The notes under the pieces were generated by a model. The model was not told the origin of the DNA. It saw nothing but the letters and a program-made list of their open reading frames with translations, and did no database searches. Positions 8,880-15,530 of a stretch of 34,132 nt of DNA are shown piece by piece. The position numbers were made by a program, and so were the translations under genes. This DNA is from Anaerolineae bacterium (GTDB lineage: Bacteria > Chloroflexota > Anaerolineae > Promineifilales > Promineifilaceae): positions 1 to 34,132 of the forward strand of contig JAHBVI010000071.1 of assembly GCA_019637635.1 (NCBI GenBank), read 5' to 3'. Position 1 is the stretch's first letter; each line of letters begins with the position of its first letter.

Positions 8880-9804
8880 TACCCTGCACCTGGAAGCCGC
8901 CAAAGTGGTGGTGGGGCAAACCGACGTATTAGGCCAACTGTTTATTGCCCTGTTAGCCGGGGGGCACGTGTTGATGGAAGGGGTGCCCGGCACGGCCAAA
9001 ACGCTGATGGCCAAGATGCTGGCCCATCTGGTGCAGGCCCCCATGAACCGCATCCAGTTTACGCCTGACCTGATGCCTTCGGACATCATCGGCACCAACG
9101 TGTTTAACGTGGCGACCAGCCAGTTTTACCTGCGCCAGGGGCCGATTTTTGCCGGGGTGGTGCTGGTGGACGAAGTGAACCGCGCCCCGGCCAAAACGCA
9201 GGCGGCGCTGCTGGAAGCGATGGAGGAGCGGCAGGTGACGATTGACGGCACACAGTACAATTTGCCTGACCCGTTCCTGGTGATCGCCACCCAAAATCCG
9301 GTGGAGTACGAAGGCACCTACCCCCTGCCGGAAGCGCAGCTTGACCGTTTCTTTTTTAAGATCAAAGTGCCTTACCCGACGCCGCCGGCCGAGGCAGAGA
9401 TACTGCACCGCTACCACCAGGGGTTTAACCCTCACCACCTGGCGGCGACGGGGGTACGGCCGTTGCTGACGCCAGAACAGCTCACGGCCGTGCGCCAGCA
9501 TATCCAGACCATCACCGTGGAAAAGAGCATCCTCGTCTACATCACCCAGATCAGCAATGCCACTCGTGAGGCCCGCGAACTCTTTTTAGGCGGCAGCCCT
9601 CGCGCTTCCGTGGCCCTGTTACAGGCCAGTAAAGTCCATGCGGCGCTGCACGGCCGTAGCTTTGTCACTCCCGACGACGTCAAAGCGGTAGCCCTGCCCG
9701 TCTACCGGCACCGTATCATCCTCAAGCCAGAAACCATGCTCGAAGGGCTAAACGCCGACGCCCTCATCACCCGCATCCTCAACTCCCTGGAAGTCCCACG
9801 CTAA
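8857..9804 (+). CDS. MoxR-family AAA+ ATPase
   Basis: 315 aa, the normal MoxR length. Walker A is EGVPGTAKT (residues 41-49). Walker B is VVLVDEVNRAPAKTQAALLEAMEE with the sensor-like region FLVIATQNPVEYEGTYPLPEAQLDRF, a near-perfect MoxR signature. The C-terminal lid carries GGSPRASVALLQASKVHAAL. MoxR ATPases act as chaperone-like remodelers, usually with DUF58/vWA partners. None lies in this window, so the module here is the reduced DUF4129-DUF4350-MoxR form. The start overlaps the upstream gene. Confidence 0.95.
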   Translation: MNTRKLFDTLHLEAAKVVVGQTDVLGQLFIALLAGGHVLMEGVPGTAKTLMAKMLAHLVQAPMNRIQFTPDLMPSDIIGTNVFNVATSQFYLRQGPIFAGVVLVDEVNRAPAKTQAALLEAMEERQVTIDGTQYNLPDPFLVIATQNPVEYEGTYPLPEAQLDRFFFKIKVPYPTPPAEAEILHRYHQGFNPHHLAATGVRPLLTPEQLTAVRQHIQTITVEKSILVYITQISNATREARELFLGGSPRASVALLQASKVHAALHGRSFVTPDDVKAVALPVYRHRIILKPETMLEGLNADALITRILNSLEVPR

Positions 9805-9834
9805 CCCTCGAAGATTGAAAGATTTCATCTGTTC

Positions 9835-9863
9835 TTGACAAGATGTACGGAATTCCGTACATT
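9835..9863 (+). promoter_or_regulatory. Promoter and palindromic operator of the toxin-antitoxin operon
   Basis: TTGACA (9835-9840), a 17-nt spacer and TACATT (9858-9863) form a good sigma-70-type promoter. A perfect 20-bp palindrome, ATGTACGGAATTCCGTACAT (9843-9862), fills the spacer and overlaps the -10. This is the expected place for a Phd/YefM antitoxin or toxin-antitoxin complex to repress its own operon. Binding is inferred. Confidence 0.75.
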
Positions 9864-9893
9864 TACTGGTATCAACTAGCGTATGGAGGTTAT

Positions 9894-10136
9894 ATGACTG
9901 TCCTGACTGTCACCGAAGCTCGAACAAGGTTGTTTCAGCTTATTGATGAAGTAGCTGACTCACACAAACCAATTCTCATAACCGGCAAGCGGGCCAATGC
10001 CATTCTCCTGTCTGAGGCCGATTGGCGGGCGATTGAAGAAACGATGTATTTGTTGAATATTCCAGGCATGCGCGAATCAATTATCGAAGGATTGAATACG
10101 CCGCTTGCTGAATGTGATGATGAGGTTGAGTGGTGA
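9894..10136 (+). CDS. Phd/YefM-family antitoxin
   Basis: 80 aa from ATG 9894, which has GGAGG 8 nt upstream. The longer in-frame ATG at 9843 lies inside the promoter and operator palindrome and is rejected. The N-terminus (VTEARTRLFQLIDEVADSHKPILITGKRANAILLSEADW) is the classic YefM/Phd DNA-binding fold. The acidic C-terminus (LAECDDEVEW) is the toxin-neutralising tail. It overlaps the toxin gene by a few nt. Expected to bind its own promoter palindrome and to sequester the YoeB-like toxin. Confidence 0.92.
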   Translation: MTVLTVTEARTRLFQLIDEVADSHKPILITGKRANAILLSEADWRAIEETMYLLNIPGMRESIIEGLNTPLAECDDEVEW

Positions 10137-10402
10137 ACGGCGATTGGCGCATCGTCTATACCAGGCAGGCAAGAAAAGATGCCAAAAAACTGTCTGAATC
10201 GGGGCTAAGAGCCAAAGCGGAAAATTTATTGCAGATTTTGCGCCATGACCCTTACCAGACGCCGCCACCGTATGAGAAGTTAATCGGTGATTTGGCGGGC
10301 GCTTATTCGCGCCGCATCAACATCCAGCATCGGCTGGTGTACCAGATCATAGAAGAAGAACGAACTATCAAGATCATTCGGATGTGGACACACTACGAAT
10401 AA
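10130..10402 (+). CDS. yoeB: YoeB/Txe-family toxin (ribosome-dependent mRNA endonuclease)
   Basis: About 90 aa. The start is GTG 10130 or the adjacent GTG 10133; both overlap the antitoxin stop, with GAGGT just upstream. The sequence WRIVYTRQARKDAKKLSESG and the C-terminal block LVGDLAG-like plus YSRRINIQHRLVYQI...RMWTHYE match YoeB/Txe. Conserved elements of the RelE fold (the SRRI-QHRLVY strand and the terminal HY pair) are retained, so the toxin looks intact. In the family it cleaves mRNA in the ribosomal A site under stress. The pair stands alone between the MoxR operon and the serS leader. Confidence 0.92.
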   Translation: MVNGDWRIVYTRQARKDAKKLSESGLRAKAENLLQILRHDPYQTPPPYEKLIGDLAGAYSRRINIQHRLVYQIIEEERTIKIIRMWTHYE

Positions 10403-10414
10403 TTTGCAACTGGC

Positions 10415-10443
10415 TTGCGGTCACTGCCCTTCCTGCGTATAAT
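10415..10443 (+). promoter_or_regulatory. Promoter for the serS T-box leader
   Basis: TTGCGG (10415-10420), a 17-nt spacer and a perfect TATAAT (10438-10443) precede the T-box RNA. The distance to the first structured element fits a start near 10450. Confidence 0.75.
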
Positions 10444-10449
10444 GCTCGC

Positions 10450-10704
10450 AAGTTGAGAACACAACAACGCGGAATGAGAGTAGTATGGTTGTGTGGCTGC
10501 CCAGAGAGTTAGCGGTTGGTGCAAGCTAATGAGCCAGCAAACAGAATCCACTCAGGAGTTGCCGCCGAGAGAAGGTGGGCCGGGTTCGCCCGTTAACGCG
10601 AATGAGAGACCGGTAATCGGTTATCGGTAAACGGTAATCGGTGTCGGTGAAACCAGGTGGCACCACGGGCCCCCTCGTCCTGGATAAGACGAGGGGGCTT
10701 TTTT
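10450..10704 (+). ncRNA. T-box riboswitch (tRNA-Ser-sensing leader of serS)
   Basis: The leader between the toxin gene and serS carries the T-box core (AGGTGGCACCACGG, 10655-10668). A rho-independent terminator follows: GCCCCCTCGTC (10669-10679) pairs with GACGAGGGGGC (10688-10698), then six T's. The Stem I distal region AGAGAGTTAGCGGTTGGTGC is visible near 10503. The specifier reads TCC (10547-10549), a serine codon, in GAATCCACTC. The antiterminator bulge UGGC (10658-10661) would pair with GCCA, matching the G discriminator base of bacterial tRNA-Ser. Uncharged tRNA-Ser should stabilise the antiterminator and turn serS on. A tandem CGGTAAT-type stretch (10610-10647) is inserted between Stem III and the T-box. 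Confidence 0.9.
10669..10704 (+). terminator. Intrinsic terminator of the T-box
   Basis: An 11-bp GC-rich stem with an 8-nt loop is followed by TTTTTT. It competes with the T-box antiterminator. Confidence 0.9.
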
Positions 10705-10724
10705 GTTTTTATGTGTCATGTGCT

Positions 10725-10786
10725 GAAGTGTCAGGTGTTCAGATATCAGATTGTTACTTGACACCGGAACACCTGACACCTTTTTA
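10725..10786 (+). repeat. Inverted repeat between the T-box terminator and serS
   Basis: GTGTCAGGTGTTC near 10727 pairs with GAACACCTGACAC (about 10767-10779), followed by CTTTTT. The hairpin sits in the serS leader just before AGGAG. It may be a second, weaker terminator or a stability element of the palindromic-island type seen elsewhere in the window. Confidence 0.7.
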
Positions 10787-10798
10787 GGAGAGTGAGCG

Positions 10799-12166
10799 AT
10801 GTTAGACATGAACCTGATACGCGAGAAGCCGGAGTGGGTGAAGGCGCAGACGGCGAAGCGCAATACGACGGCGCCGGTGGATGAGATTTTGGCGGACGAC
10901 GGCCGTCGCCGCGAGATCATCCTGGAAGTGGAAGAGCTGCGCCGCCAGCGCAACGAAAGCTCAAAACAGATTGGGGCCTGGATGGGCAGCCTGAAAAAGC
11001 TGGAAGCCGACCTGAAACGGGCTGAAGCCGGGCAGGACGTAGGGCAAGATTTGGCCGCGCTGCAAACCCAACTCAACGCCATGCAGTTCAATGTGGACGA
11101 GGCTAAAGCCGATACGGGCCGCATTGGCGACCGTATCGCCGAATTGGACGAGGAACTGCGCCAGGTGGAAGCCCGCCTGCGCGACAATATGCTCTGGGTG
11201 CCCAACATTGTGCAAGACAGCGTACCCGTCGGCCCGGACGAGTCGGCCAATGTCTTTCACCCGCCGCAGGGCACGCCCAAGCCAGTGTTTGACTTTGAAC
11301 CCAAAGCGCATTGGGATTTGGGGCCGGCGCTGGACATTATTGATTTTGAGCGCGGCGTGAAATTGTCAGGCAGCCGCTTTTACATCCTCAAGGGGATGGG
11401 GGCGCGCTTGCAGCGAGCCGTTATTCAGTTCATGCTCAATTATCATTTGGAGCATCACGGCTATACCGAAATTCAGCCGCCATATATGGTGCGTTCGGCC
11501 ATTTTTGAGGGCGCGGGGCAGTTGCCCAAATTTTTTGACAACATCTACCGTGACGCCGAGGAAGATTTTATGTGGTTGGGCACGGCCGAGATCGCCCTGA
11601 CCAACCTGCATCGGGACGAGATTTTGGCGGAGGAGATGCTGCCGTTGAAGTATGTCTCGTACACGCCGTGCTGGCGGCGGGAAAAAATGAGCGCGGGCAA
11701 AGATGTGCGCGGCATTAAACGCGGCCACGAGTTTCATAAAGTAGAGATGTACCAGTTTACGCACCCAGACAAGAGCCTGGAAGCGCACGAAGAGATGAAA
11801 CAGCACGCGCTGGACATTTGCGACGCGCTTGGTTTCCATTACCGGCTGGTGGATTTGTGTACGGGGGATGTGGGTTTTGCCATGAGCAAGACGTATGATA
11901 TTGAGGTGTGGGCGGCCGGTTGCGGCGAATGGCTGGAGGTTAGCTCGATTTCGAATGCTACCGATTTTCAGGCGCGGCGGGCGAATGTACGCTACAAACC
12001 GGCCGACGGCGGCAAAACCCGCTTCCCGCACACGCTGAACGCATCAGGGCTGGCATTACCCAGGGTGATGATTGCCCTGATCGAGAACAATCAACAGGCC
12101 GATGGGTCGGTGGTGGTGCCGGAGGTGTTACGGCCGTATATGGGTGGTGTGGATGTCATTCGCTAA
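10799..12166 (+). CDS. serS: Seryl-tRNA synthetase
   Basis: 455 aa, slightly longer than the usual 420-430. AGGAG lies 7 nt before the ATG. An N-terminal helical hairpin (~30-125, rich in E/R/Q) binds the long arm of tRNA-Ser. The class II catalytic core has motif 2 in TPCWRREKMSAGKDVRGIKRGHEFHKVEMYQF and motif 3 in TLNASGLALPRVMIALIENNQ, ending in LRPYMGG. The ITNATDF-like signature is present as SSISNATDFQARRANVRY. It charges tRNA-Ser and is controlled by the upstream serine T-box, so expression should rise when charged tRNA-Ser is scarce. Confidence 0.97.
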   Translation: MLDMNLIREKPEWVKAQTAKRNTTAPVDEILADDGRRREIILEVEELRRQRNESSKQIGAWMGSLKKLEADLKRAEAGQDVGQDLAALQTQLNAMQFNVDEAKADTGRIGDRIAELDEELRQVEARLRDNMLWVPNIVQDSVPVGPDESANVFHPPQGTPKPVFDFEPKAHWDLGPALDIIDFERGVKLSGSRFYILKGMGARLQRAVIQFMLNYHLEHHGYTEIQPPYMVRSAIFEGAGQLPKFFDNIYRDAEEDFMWLGTAEIALTNLHRDEILAEEMLPLKYVSYTPCWRREKMSAGKDVRGIKRGHEFHKVEMYQFTHPDKSLEAHEEMKQHALDICDALGFHYRLVDLCTGDVGFAMSKTYDIEVWAAGCGEWLEVSSISNATDFQARRANVRYKPADGGKTRFPHTLNASGLALPRVMIALIENNQQADGSVVVPEVLRPYMGGVDVIR

Positions 12167-12170
12167 CTAC

Positions 12171-12222
12171 GTTCGTAGTAGGCGATTCATCGCCTCGGGC
12201 AGGCGATAAATCGCCTACTACA
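12171..12222. repeat. Palindromic island, TAGGCGATT-type hairpin
   Basis: GTAGTAGGCGATTCATCGCCT (12175-12195) pairs with an inverted copy (12201-12221) with one mismatch in 21 and a 5-nt loop. It follows the serS stop and lies 20 nt before the next start. Related units occur at 13799-13845 and 31380-31400. Confidence 0.85.
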
Positions 12223-12241
12223 AACAAGAGGGGAAAATCAG

Positions 12242-13222
12242 ATGGAAAAAGTACGTTGGGGTTTGCTATCTACGGCCAATATCAACCGGCGGGTCATTCC
12301 GGCCATACGGCAGTCGGCGCGGGGGGAACTGACGGCCGTGGCCAGCCGCAGCCAGGAATCGGCCGACAGTTATGCGCATCATTGGGATATTCCCCACGCC
12401 TTTGCCAGCTATGAGGCGATGTTGGCTTCCGATGTGGTGGATGCGGTATACATTTCGCTGCCTAATCAACTGCATGCAGAATGGACAATTCGTGCCTTGC
12501 AGGCGGGCAAACACGTACTGTGCGAAAAGCCCTTTGCCCTGACGCTGGCCGATGTAGACCGCATGATGGCCGCCGCCCACGATACCGGACTGGTGTTGAC
12601 GGAGGCGTTTATGTACCGGCACCACCCACAGATGAAGTTGGTGGAGGCGTTTGTGCGCGACGGCCGTTTGGGTGACATCTCCCTCATTCAATCCGTATTC
12701 AACTTTCAACTGAAGTCCCGCGATAATATCCGGCTGTCTCCGGAATTGGGCGGCGGCAGTTTGTGGGATGTGGGCATTTACCCGGTCAGTTTTGCCCAAT
12801 GTGTCATGGGCGGGCCGCCAGAGTGGGTGTTTGGTTTTCAAGAAGTGGGAGATACGGGCGTGGACGAGTTTTTTGCCGGGCAGTTGCATTATGGTCACGG
12901 CCGTGTGGCCCAAATTAGCTCCTCTTTCCGCACACCGTTCCATACCCGGTCAGTCGTGGTGGGGAGTAAGGGGCGATTAAGAATGTCACGGCCGTTTACC
13001 AACGTGGAAGAGAGCGAGATGGTCTTTTACCCCGACAGCGGCGAGCCGGAATATGTAGACATCCCCGAAGAGCCGCTCTACCTGGGCGAAATTGAAGACA
13101 TGCACGCCGCCATCCTGGACGGCAAACCACCGTATATCTCCCTGGCCGAAACCCGCAACCACGTGCGTACCGTTCTGGCGCTGTACGAATCGGCGGCGGC
13201 CGGCAAACCGGTTTTTCTTTAA
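12242..13222 (+). CDS. Gfo/Idh/MocA-family NAD(P)-dependent oxidoreductase
   Basis: 326 aa, typical for the family. The N-terminal Rossmann fold begins VRWGLLSTANINRRVIPAI, with an atypical dinucleotide loop (STANI rather than GxGxxG). The family motif EKP is in HVLCEKPFALTLADVDRM, and the C-terminal half carries the DVGIYPV strand signature seen in many sugar and inositol dehydrogenases. It probably oxidises or reduces a sugar or polyol; the substrate is unknown. GAGGGG precedes the start. It converges with the DinB-like gene across a perfect hairpin. Confidence 0.9.
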   Translation: MEKVRWGLLSTANINRRVIPAIRQSARGELTAVASRSQESADSYAHHWDIPHAFASYEAMLASDVVDAVYISLPNQLHAEWTIRALQAGKHVLCEKPFALTLADVDRMMAAAHDTGLVLTEAFMYRHHPQMKLVEAFVRDGRLGDISLIQSVFNFQLKSRDNIRLSPELGGGSLWDVGIYPVSFAQCVMGGPPEWVFGFQEVGDTGVDEFFAGQLHYGHGRVAQISSSFRTPFHTRSVVVGSKGRLRMSRPFTNVEESEMVFYPDSGEPEYVDIPEEPLYLGEIEDMHAAILDGKPPYISLAETRNHVRTVLALYESAAAGKPVFL

Positions 13223-13262
13223 GCCAGAAGTTCAACTTCTCAAAAGAAGTTGAACTTCTAAA
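13223..13262. terminator. Bidirectional hairpin between convergent genes
   Basis: AGAAGTTCAACTTCT (13226-13240) and AGAAGTTGAACTTCT (13245-13259) form a perfect 15-bp stem with a 4-nt loop, between the convergent oxidoreductase and DinB-like genes. There is no long T-tract, so it may be a hairpin that protects 3' ends rather than an efficient intrinsic terminator. Confidence 0.75.
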
Positions 13263-13270
13263 ACTACGGA

Positions 13271-13777
13271 TCAATGCGGCTGGTAGGGCGCTTCTTCGTC
13301 AATGTTGCCCACAAACTGGGGCAGGTCTTTGTGGCCCAACATCTGGCGAATCGCCAGGTTTTCACCGTTGTGATACCAGTAATGGTAAATGGTGCGCAGC
13401 ATCAGGGAACCGGCGGTGAAGTGGTAATCGGGGTTGGTAAACGGCCGTGCCAACACCAAATCCTCCGTAGTGATGGTATCCAAAAACGGGTCGGCCGCGT
13501 GCGTCACAATCTCCCACGCTTCCCGCATCTCCGCCAGTGGCGGTGTAGCCGCCGGGCAGCCGAAACAAAACATCTCGTTCAACTCTGGCAGCAAAATCTG
13601 GTCCTGCAAGCGTTGCAGCCAATATCGCTGTTCCTGCCAGGCCAGATGGCCGATATTCCAGCTAATGCAGTTCATGGGCAGGAAACGGTGGCGGGCGTCA
13701 TCGTCCGTCAGCCCCACCAGCCCGCGCTGAAATTCACTGCGGGCAAAACGCAATTGGGTCACAAGGGGATGGGTCAT
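13271..13777 (-). CDS. DinB-superfamily protein (putative metal-dependent four-helix bundle)
   Basis: 168 aa from ATG 13777, which has GGAGGAAG 5 nt upstream; the ATG at 13792 sits on that ribosome site and is rejected. Helical, with histidines placed as in DinB/YfiT-like metal sites: NIGHLAWQEQRYW in the second helix and YHYWYHNGENLAIRQML near the end. DinB-like proteins are often thiol-dependent transferases or hydrolases, but the substrate here is unknown. It is divergent from the MttB-family gene. Confidence 0.8.
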   Translation of the reverse strand: MTHPLVTQLRFARSEFQRGLVGLTDDDARHRFLPMNCISWNIGHLAWQEQRYWLQRLQDQILLPELNEMFCFGCPAATPPLAEMREAWEIVTHAADPFLDTITTEDLVLARPFTNPDYHFTAGSLMLRTIYHYWYHNGENLAIRQMLGHKDLPQFVGNIDEEAPYQPH

Positions 13778-13796
13778 ATTTTCTTCCTCCAAAAGT

Positions 13797-13855
13797 TCGT
13801 GGTAGGCGATTTATCGCCCTCAGCGGGCAATGAATTGCCCACTACAAACAATTAT
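13797..13855. repeat. Palindromic island between divergent genes
   Basis: GTGGTAGGCGATTTATCGCCC pairs imperfectly, through base changes on both arms, with GGGCAATGAATTGCCCACTAC. It lies in the divergent DinB/MttB spacer, so a terminator role is unlikely here. Confidence 0.75.
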
Positions 13856-13862
13856 ACGCCAG

Positions 13863-13890
13863 TTGCAAATCCAGTGTGACAGGATATGAT
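13863..13890 (+). promoter_or_regulatory. Promoter of the MttB-family gene (leaderless layout)
   Basis: TTGCAA (13863-13868), a 16-nt spacer and TATGAT (13885-13890) lie so close to ATG 13899 (8 nt) that transcription should start at or next to the start codon. No Shine-Dalgarno is present. Confidence 0.6.
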
Positions 13891-13898
13891 GCACGGGT

Positions 13899-15419
13899 AT
13901 GAGACCCACTATTCAGGTATTACCCGATGAACTCATCCCCCAAATTTTGCAGGAAGCCAAACGGATTCTGGCCGAGATTGGCGTAGATGTGCGTGGGCCG
14001 GGGCTGCGGCAGCGACTGTTGGATGCAGGATTAAAGGCGGAGGGGGAAGACGGCCGTATCCTCTTCCCGCCCCCCATCGTTGACCAGGCCATTGCCACTG
14101 CACCACAATCCTTCACATTGTATGATCGCGACGGCCGTGCCCATGCCCAACTCGGCGGTAACAATGTTCACTTTGTGCCCGGTTCCAGCGGCCTGAAAGT
14201 GCTGGATTACAAAACGGGGCAGACGCGGCTGGCCAATACGGCCGACTTTGTGGAATACGTCCGTCTCTGTGATGGCCTGGAACACATCGCCTACTTAGCC
14301 ACCGCCTTCTCCACCAATGACGATATAGAAGCGCAGGTGTCCGACGCCTGGCGACTCTATCTCTGCCTGAGCAACTCACGCAAGCCGGTGGTCTCCGGCG
14401 CGTTCACCGAACACGGCGTGCCGCGCATGGCCCAGATGATGCAGCTATTCCGCCAGGACAAAGCCGACCTGTTCGCCCGGCCCATGTCCATTTTCACCAT
14501 CACCGCCACCGGCTTTTTCCGCTATGGCGAAGATTCCTGCCAGAATTTGCTGGACTGCGTGGCCTGGGGCATTCCCATTGAAATTGTGCCCGTGACCCTA
14601 ATGGGCCTCATCGCTCCGGTGACGCTGGTGGGGGCGACGGTGTTTCACGTGGCCGACGTGCTGGCGGGGCTGACGATGGCCCAAATCGTCAAGCCCGGCG
14701 CCCCTGTTTTGTTTGGAGGCGCGCCGGCGGCGTTTCATATGCAAACGGCCGTAGCTCCCATGGCCGCCATCGAAAGCCTGAAACTCAACGTGGCCTACGT
14801 GCAGGTGGCTAAGGCGCTCGGCCTGCCCACGCAGGCGTACATGGCCCTCAGCGAAGGCAAATTTGTAGACGCCCAGGCCGGCGCAGAGACGTTTGGCAGC
14901 GCGCTGCTGGCGGCGTTGGTCGGGGTCAACTCCGTCTCCGGGCCGGGGATGCTCGATTACGTGCTCACCTTTAGCCTGGAAAAGCTGGTGGCAGACAATG
15001 AATGGTGTGGACAGGCGCTTCATTTTGTGCGCCAGACGCAGATGATGGATGACCTGCCCACGCTTGATCTGGCGCGGGAACTGCTGGCGGAGCAGCATCT
15101 CATTACCGCCGCACACACGCTGGCCCATTGGCCGCAAGAGCTGTACCTGACCAAACCGACCACTGACCGCACCAACCGGGAGACGTGGCAAAAGTTGGGC
15201 GGCCATACCTTTGAGCAGCGGGCCAGGCTGGAAGTGATAGAACGGCTGGCAAAATATGAACCGGTGGAGACAGACACGGCCGTACTCGCCGAAATGCAGC
15301 GCCTCATCAAGGCTGGTTTGATCAATCAGGTGGAATTGCCAGAGGTAGTAGAGGCGGCACGGCCGTCAACCCCTATGACTGTTAGCCGCCGCCCCCGCCG
15401 CCATACCCGCCGCTCCTGA
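13899..15419 (+). CDS. MttB-family (trimethylamine/quaternary amine) methyltransferase, non-pyrrolysine type
   Basis: 506 aa. The whole length matches the trimethylamine methyltransferase superfamily, e.g. EAKRILAEIGVDVRGP, FVPGSSGLKVLDYKTGQTRLAN, RKPVVSGAFTEHGVPRMAQMM, and the TIM-barrel stretch APVLFGGAPAAFHMQTAVAPM. There is no in-frame TAG, so it is not a pyrrolysine enzyme. Characterised non-Pyl relatives (MtgB, MtpB, MtcB, MtyB) demethylate glycine betaine, proline betaine, carnitine or butyrobetaine onto a corrinoid protein. No corrinoid-binding protein is nearby. Instead the next gene is a GcvT-like folate methyltransferase, so methyl groups may enter tetrahydrofolate. The substrate is not determined. 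Confidence 0.93.
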   Translation: MRPTIQVLPDELIPQILQEAKRILAEIGVDVRGPGLRQRLLDAGLKAEGEDGRILFPPPIVDQAIATAPQSFTLYDRDGRAHAQLGGNNVHFVPGSSGLKVLDYKTGQTRLANTADFVEYVRLCDGLEHIAYLATAFSTNDDIEAQVSDAWRLYLCLSNSRKPVVSGAFTEHGVPRMAQMMQLFRQDKADLFARPMSIFTITATGFFRYGEDSCQNLLDCVAWGIPIEIVPVTLMGLIAPVTLVGATVFHVADVLAGLTMAQIVKPGAPVLFGGAPAAFHMQTAVAPMAAIESLKLNVAYVQVAKALGLPTQAYMALSEGKFVDAQAGAETFGSALLAALVGVNSVSGPGMLDYVLTFSLEKLVADNEWCGQALHFVRQTQMMDDLPTLDLARELLAEQHLITAAHTLAHWPQELYLTKPTTDRTNRETWQKLGGHTFEQRARLEVIERLAKYEPVETDTAVLAEMQRLIKAGLINQVELPEVVEAARPSTPMTVSRRPRRHTRRS

Positions 15420-15462
15420 TTCCCTGTATAATCCCGCACCTGATTACTTCACCATTGGATCA

Positions 15463-15520
15463 TCAAAGATTGCGCAGATTTCGCAGATAAAAAATCGGTG
15501 TGATCTGCGCAATCTTTGAC
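15463..15520 (+). repeat. Hairpin island in front of the GcvT-like gene
   Basis: CAAAGATTGCGCAGA (about 15464-15478) pairs perfectly with TCTGCGCAATCTTTG (15504-15518), with internal TTCGCAGAT repeats. The 3' arm ends 12 nt before ATG 15531, so it occupies the usual ribosome-binding region. Confidence 0.8.
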
Positions 15521-15530
15521 AAAAAAAGAT

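Noticed and set aside
13899..15419. Pyrrolysine-containing MttB
   Set aside because: No in-frame TAG is present; the frame is continuous with sense codons.
15516..15530. TTG start for the GcvT-like gene
   Set aside because: It lies inside the hairpin arm; ATG 15531 gives the standard N-terminus of the family.
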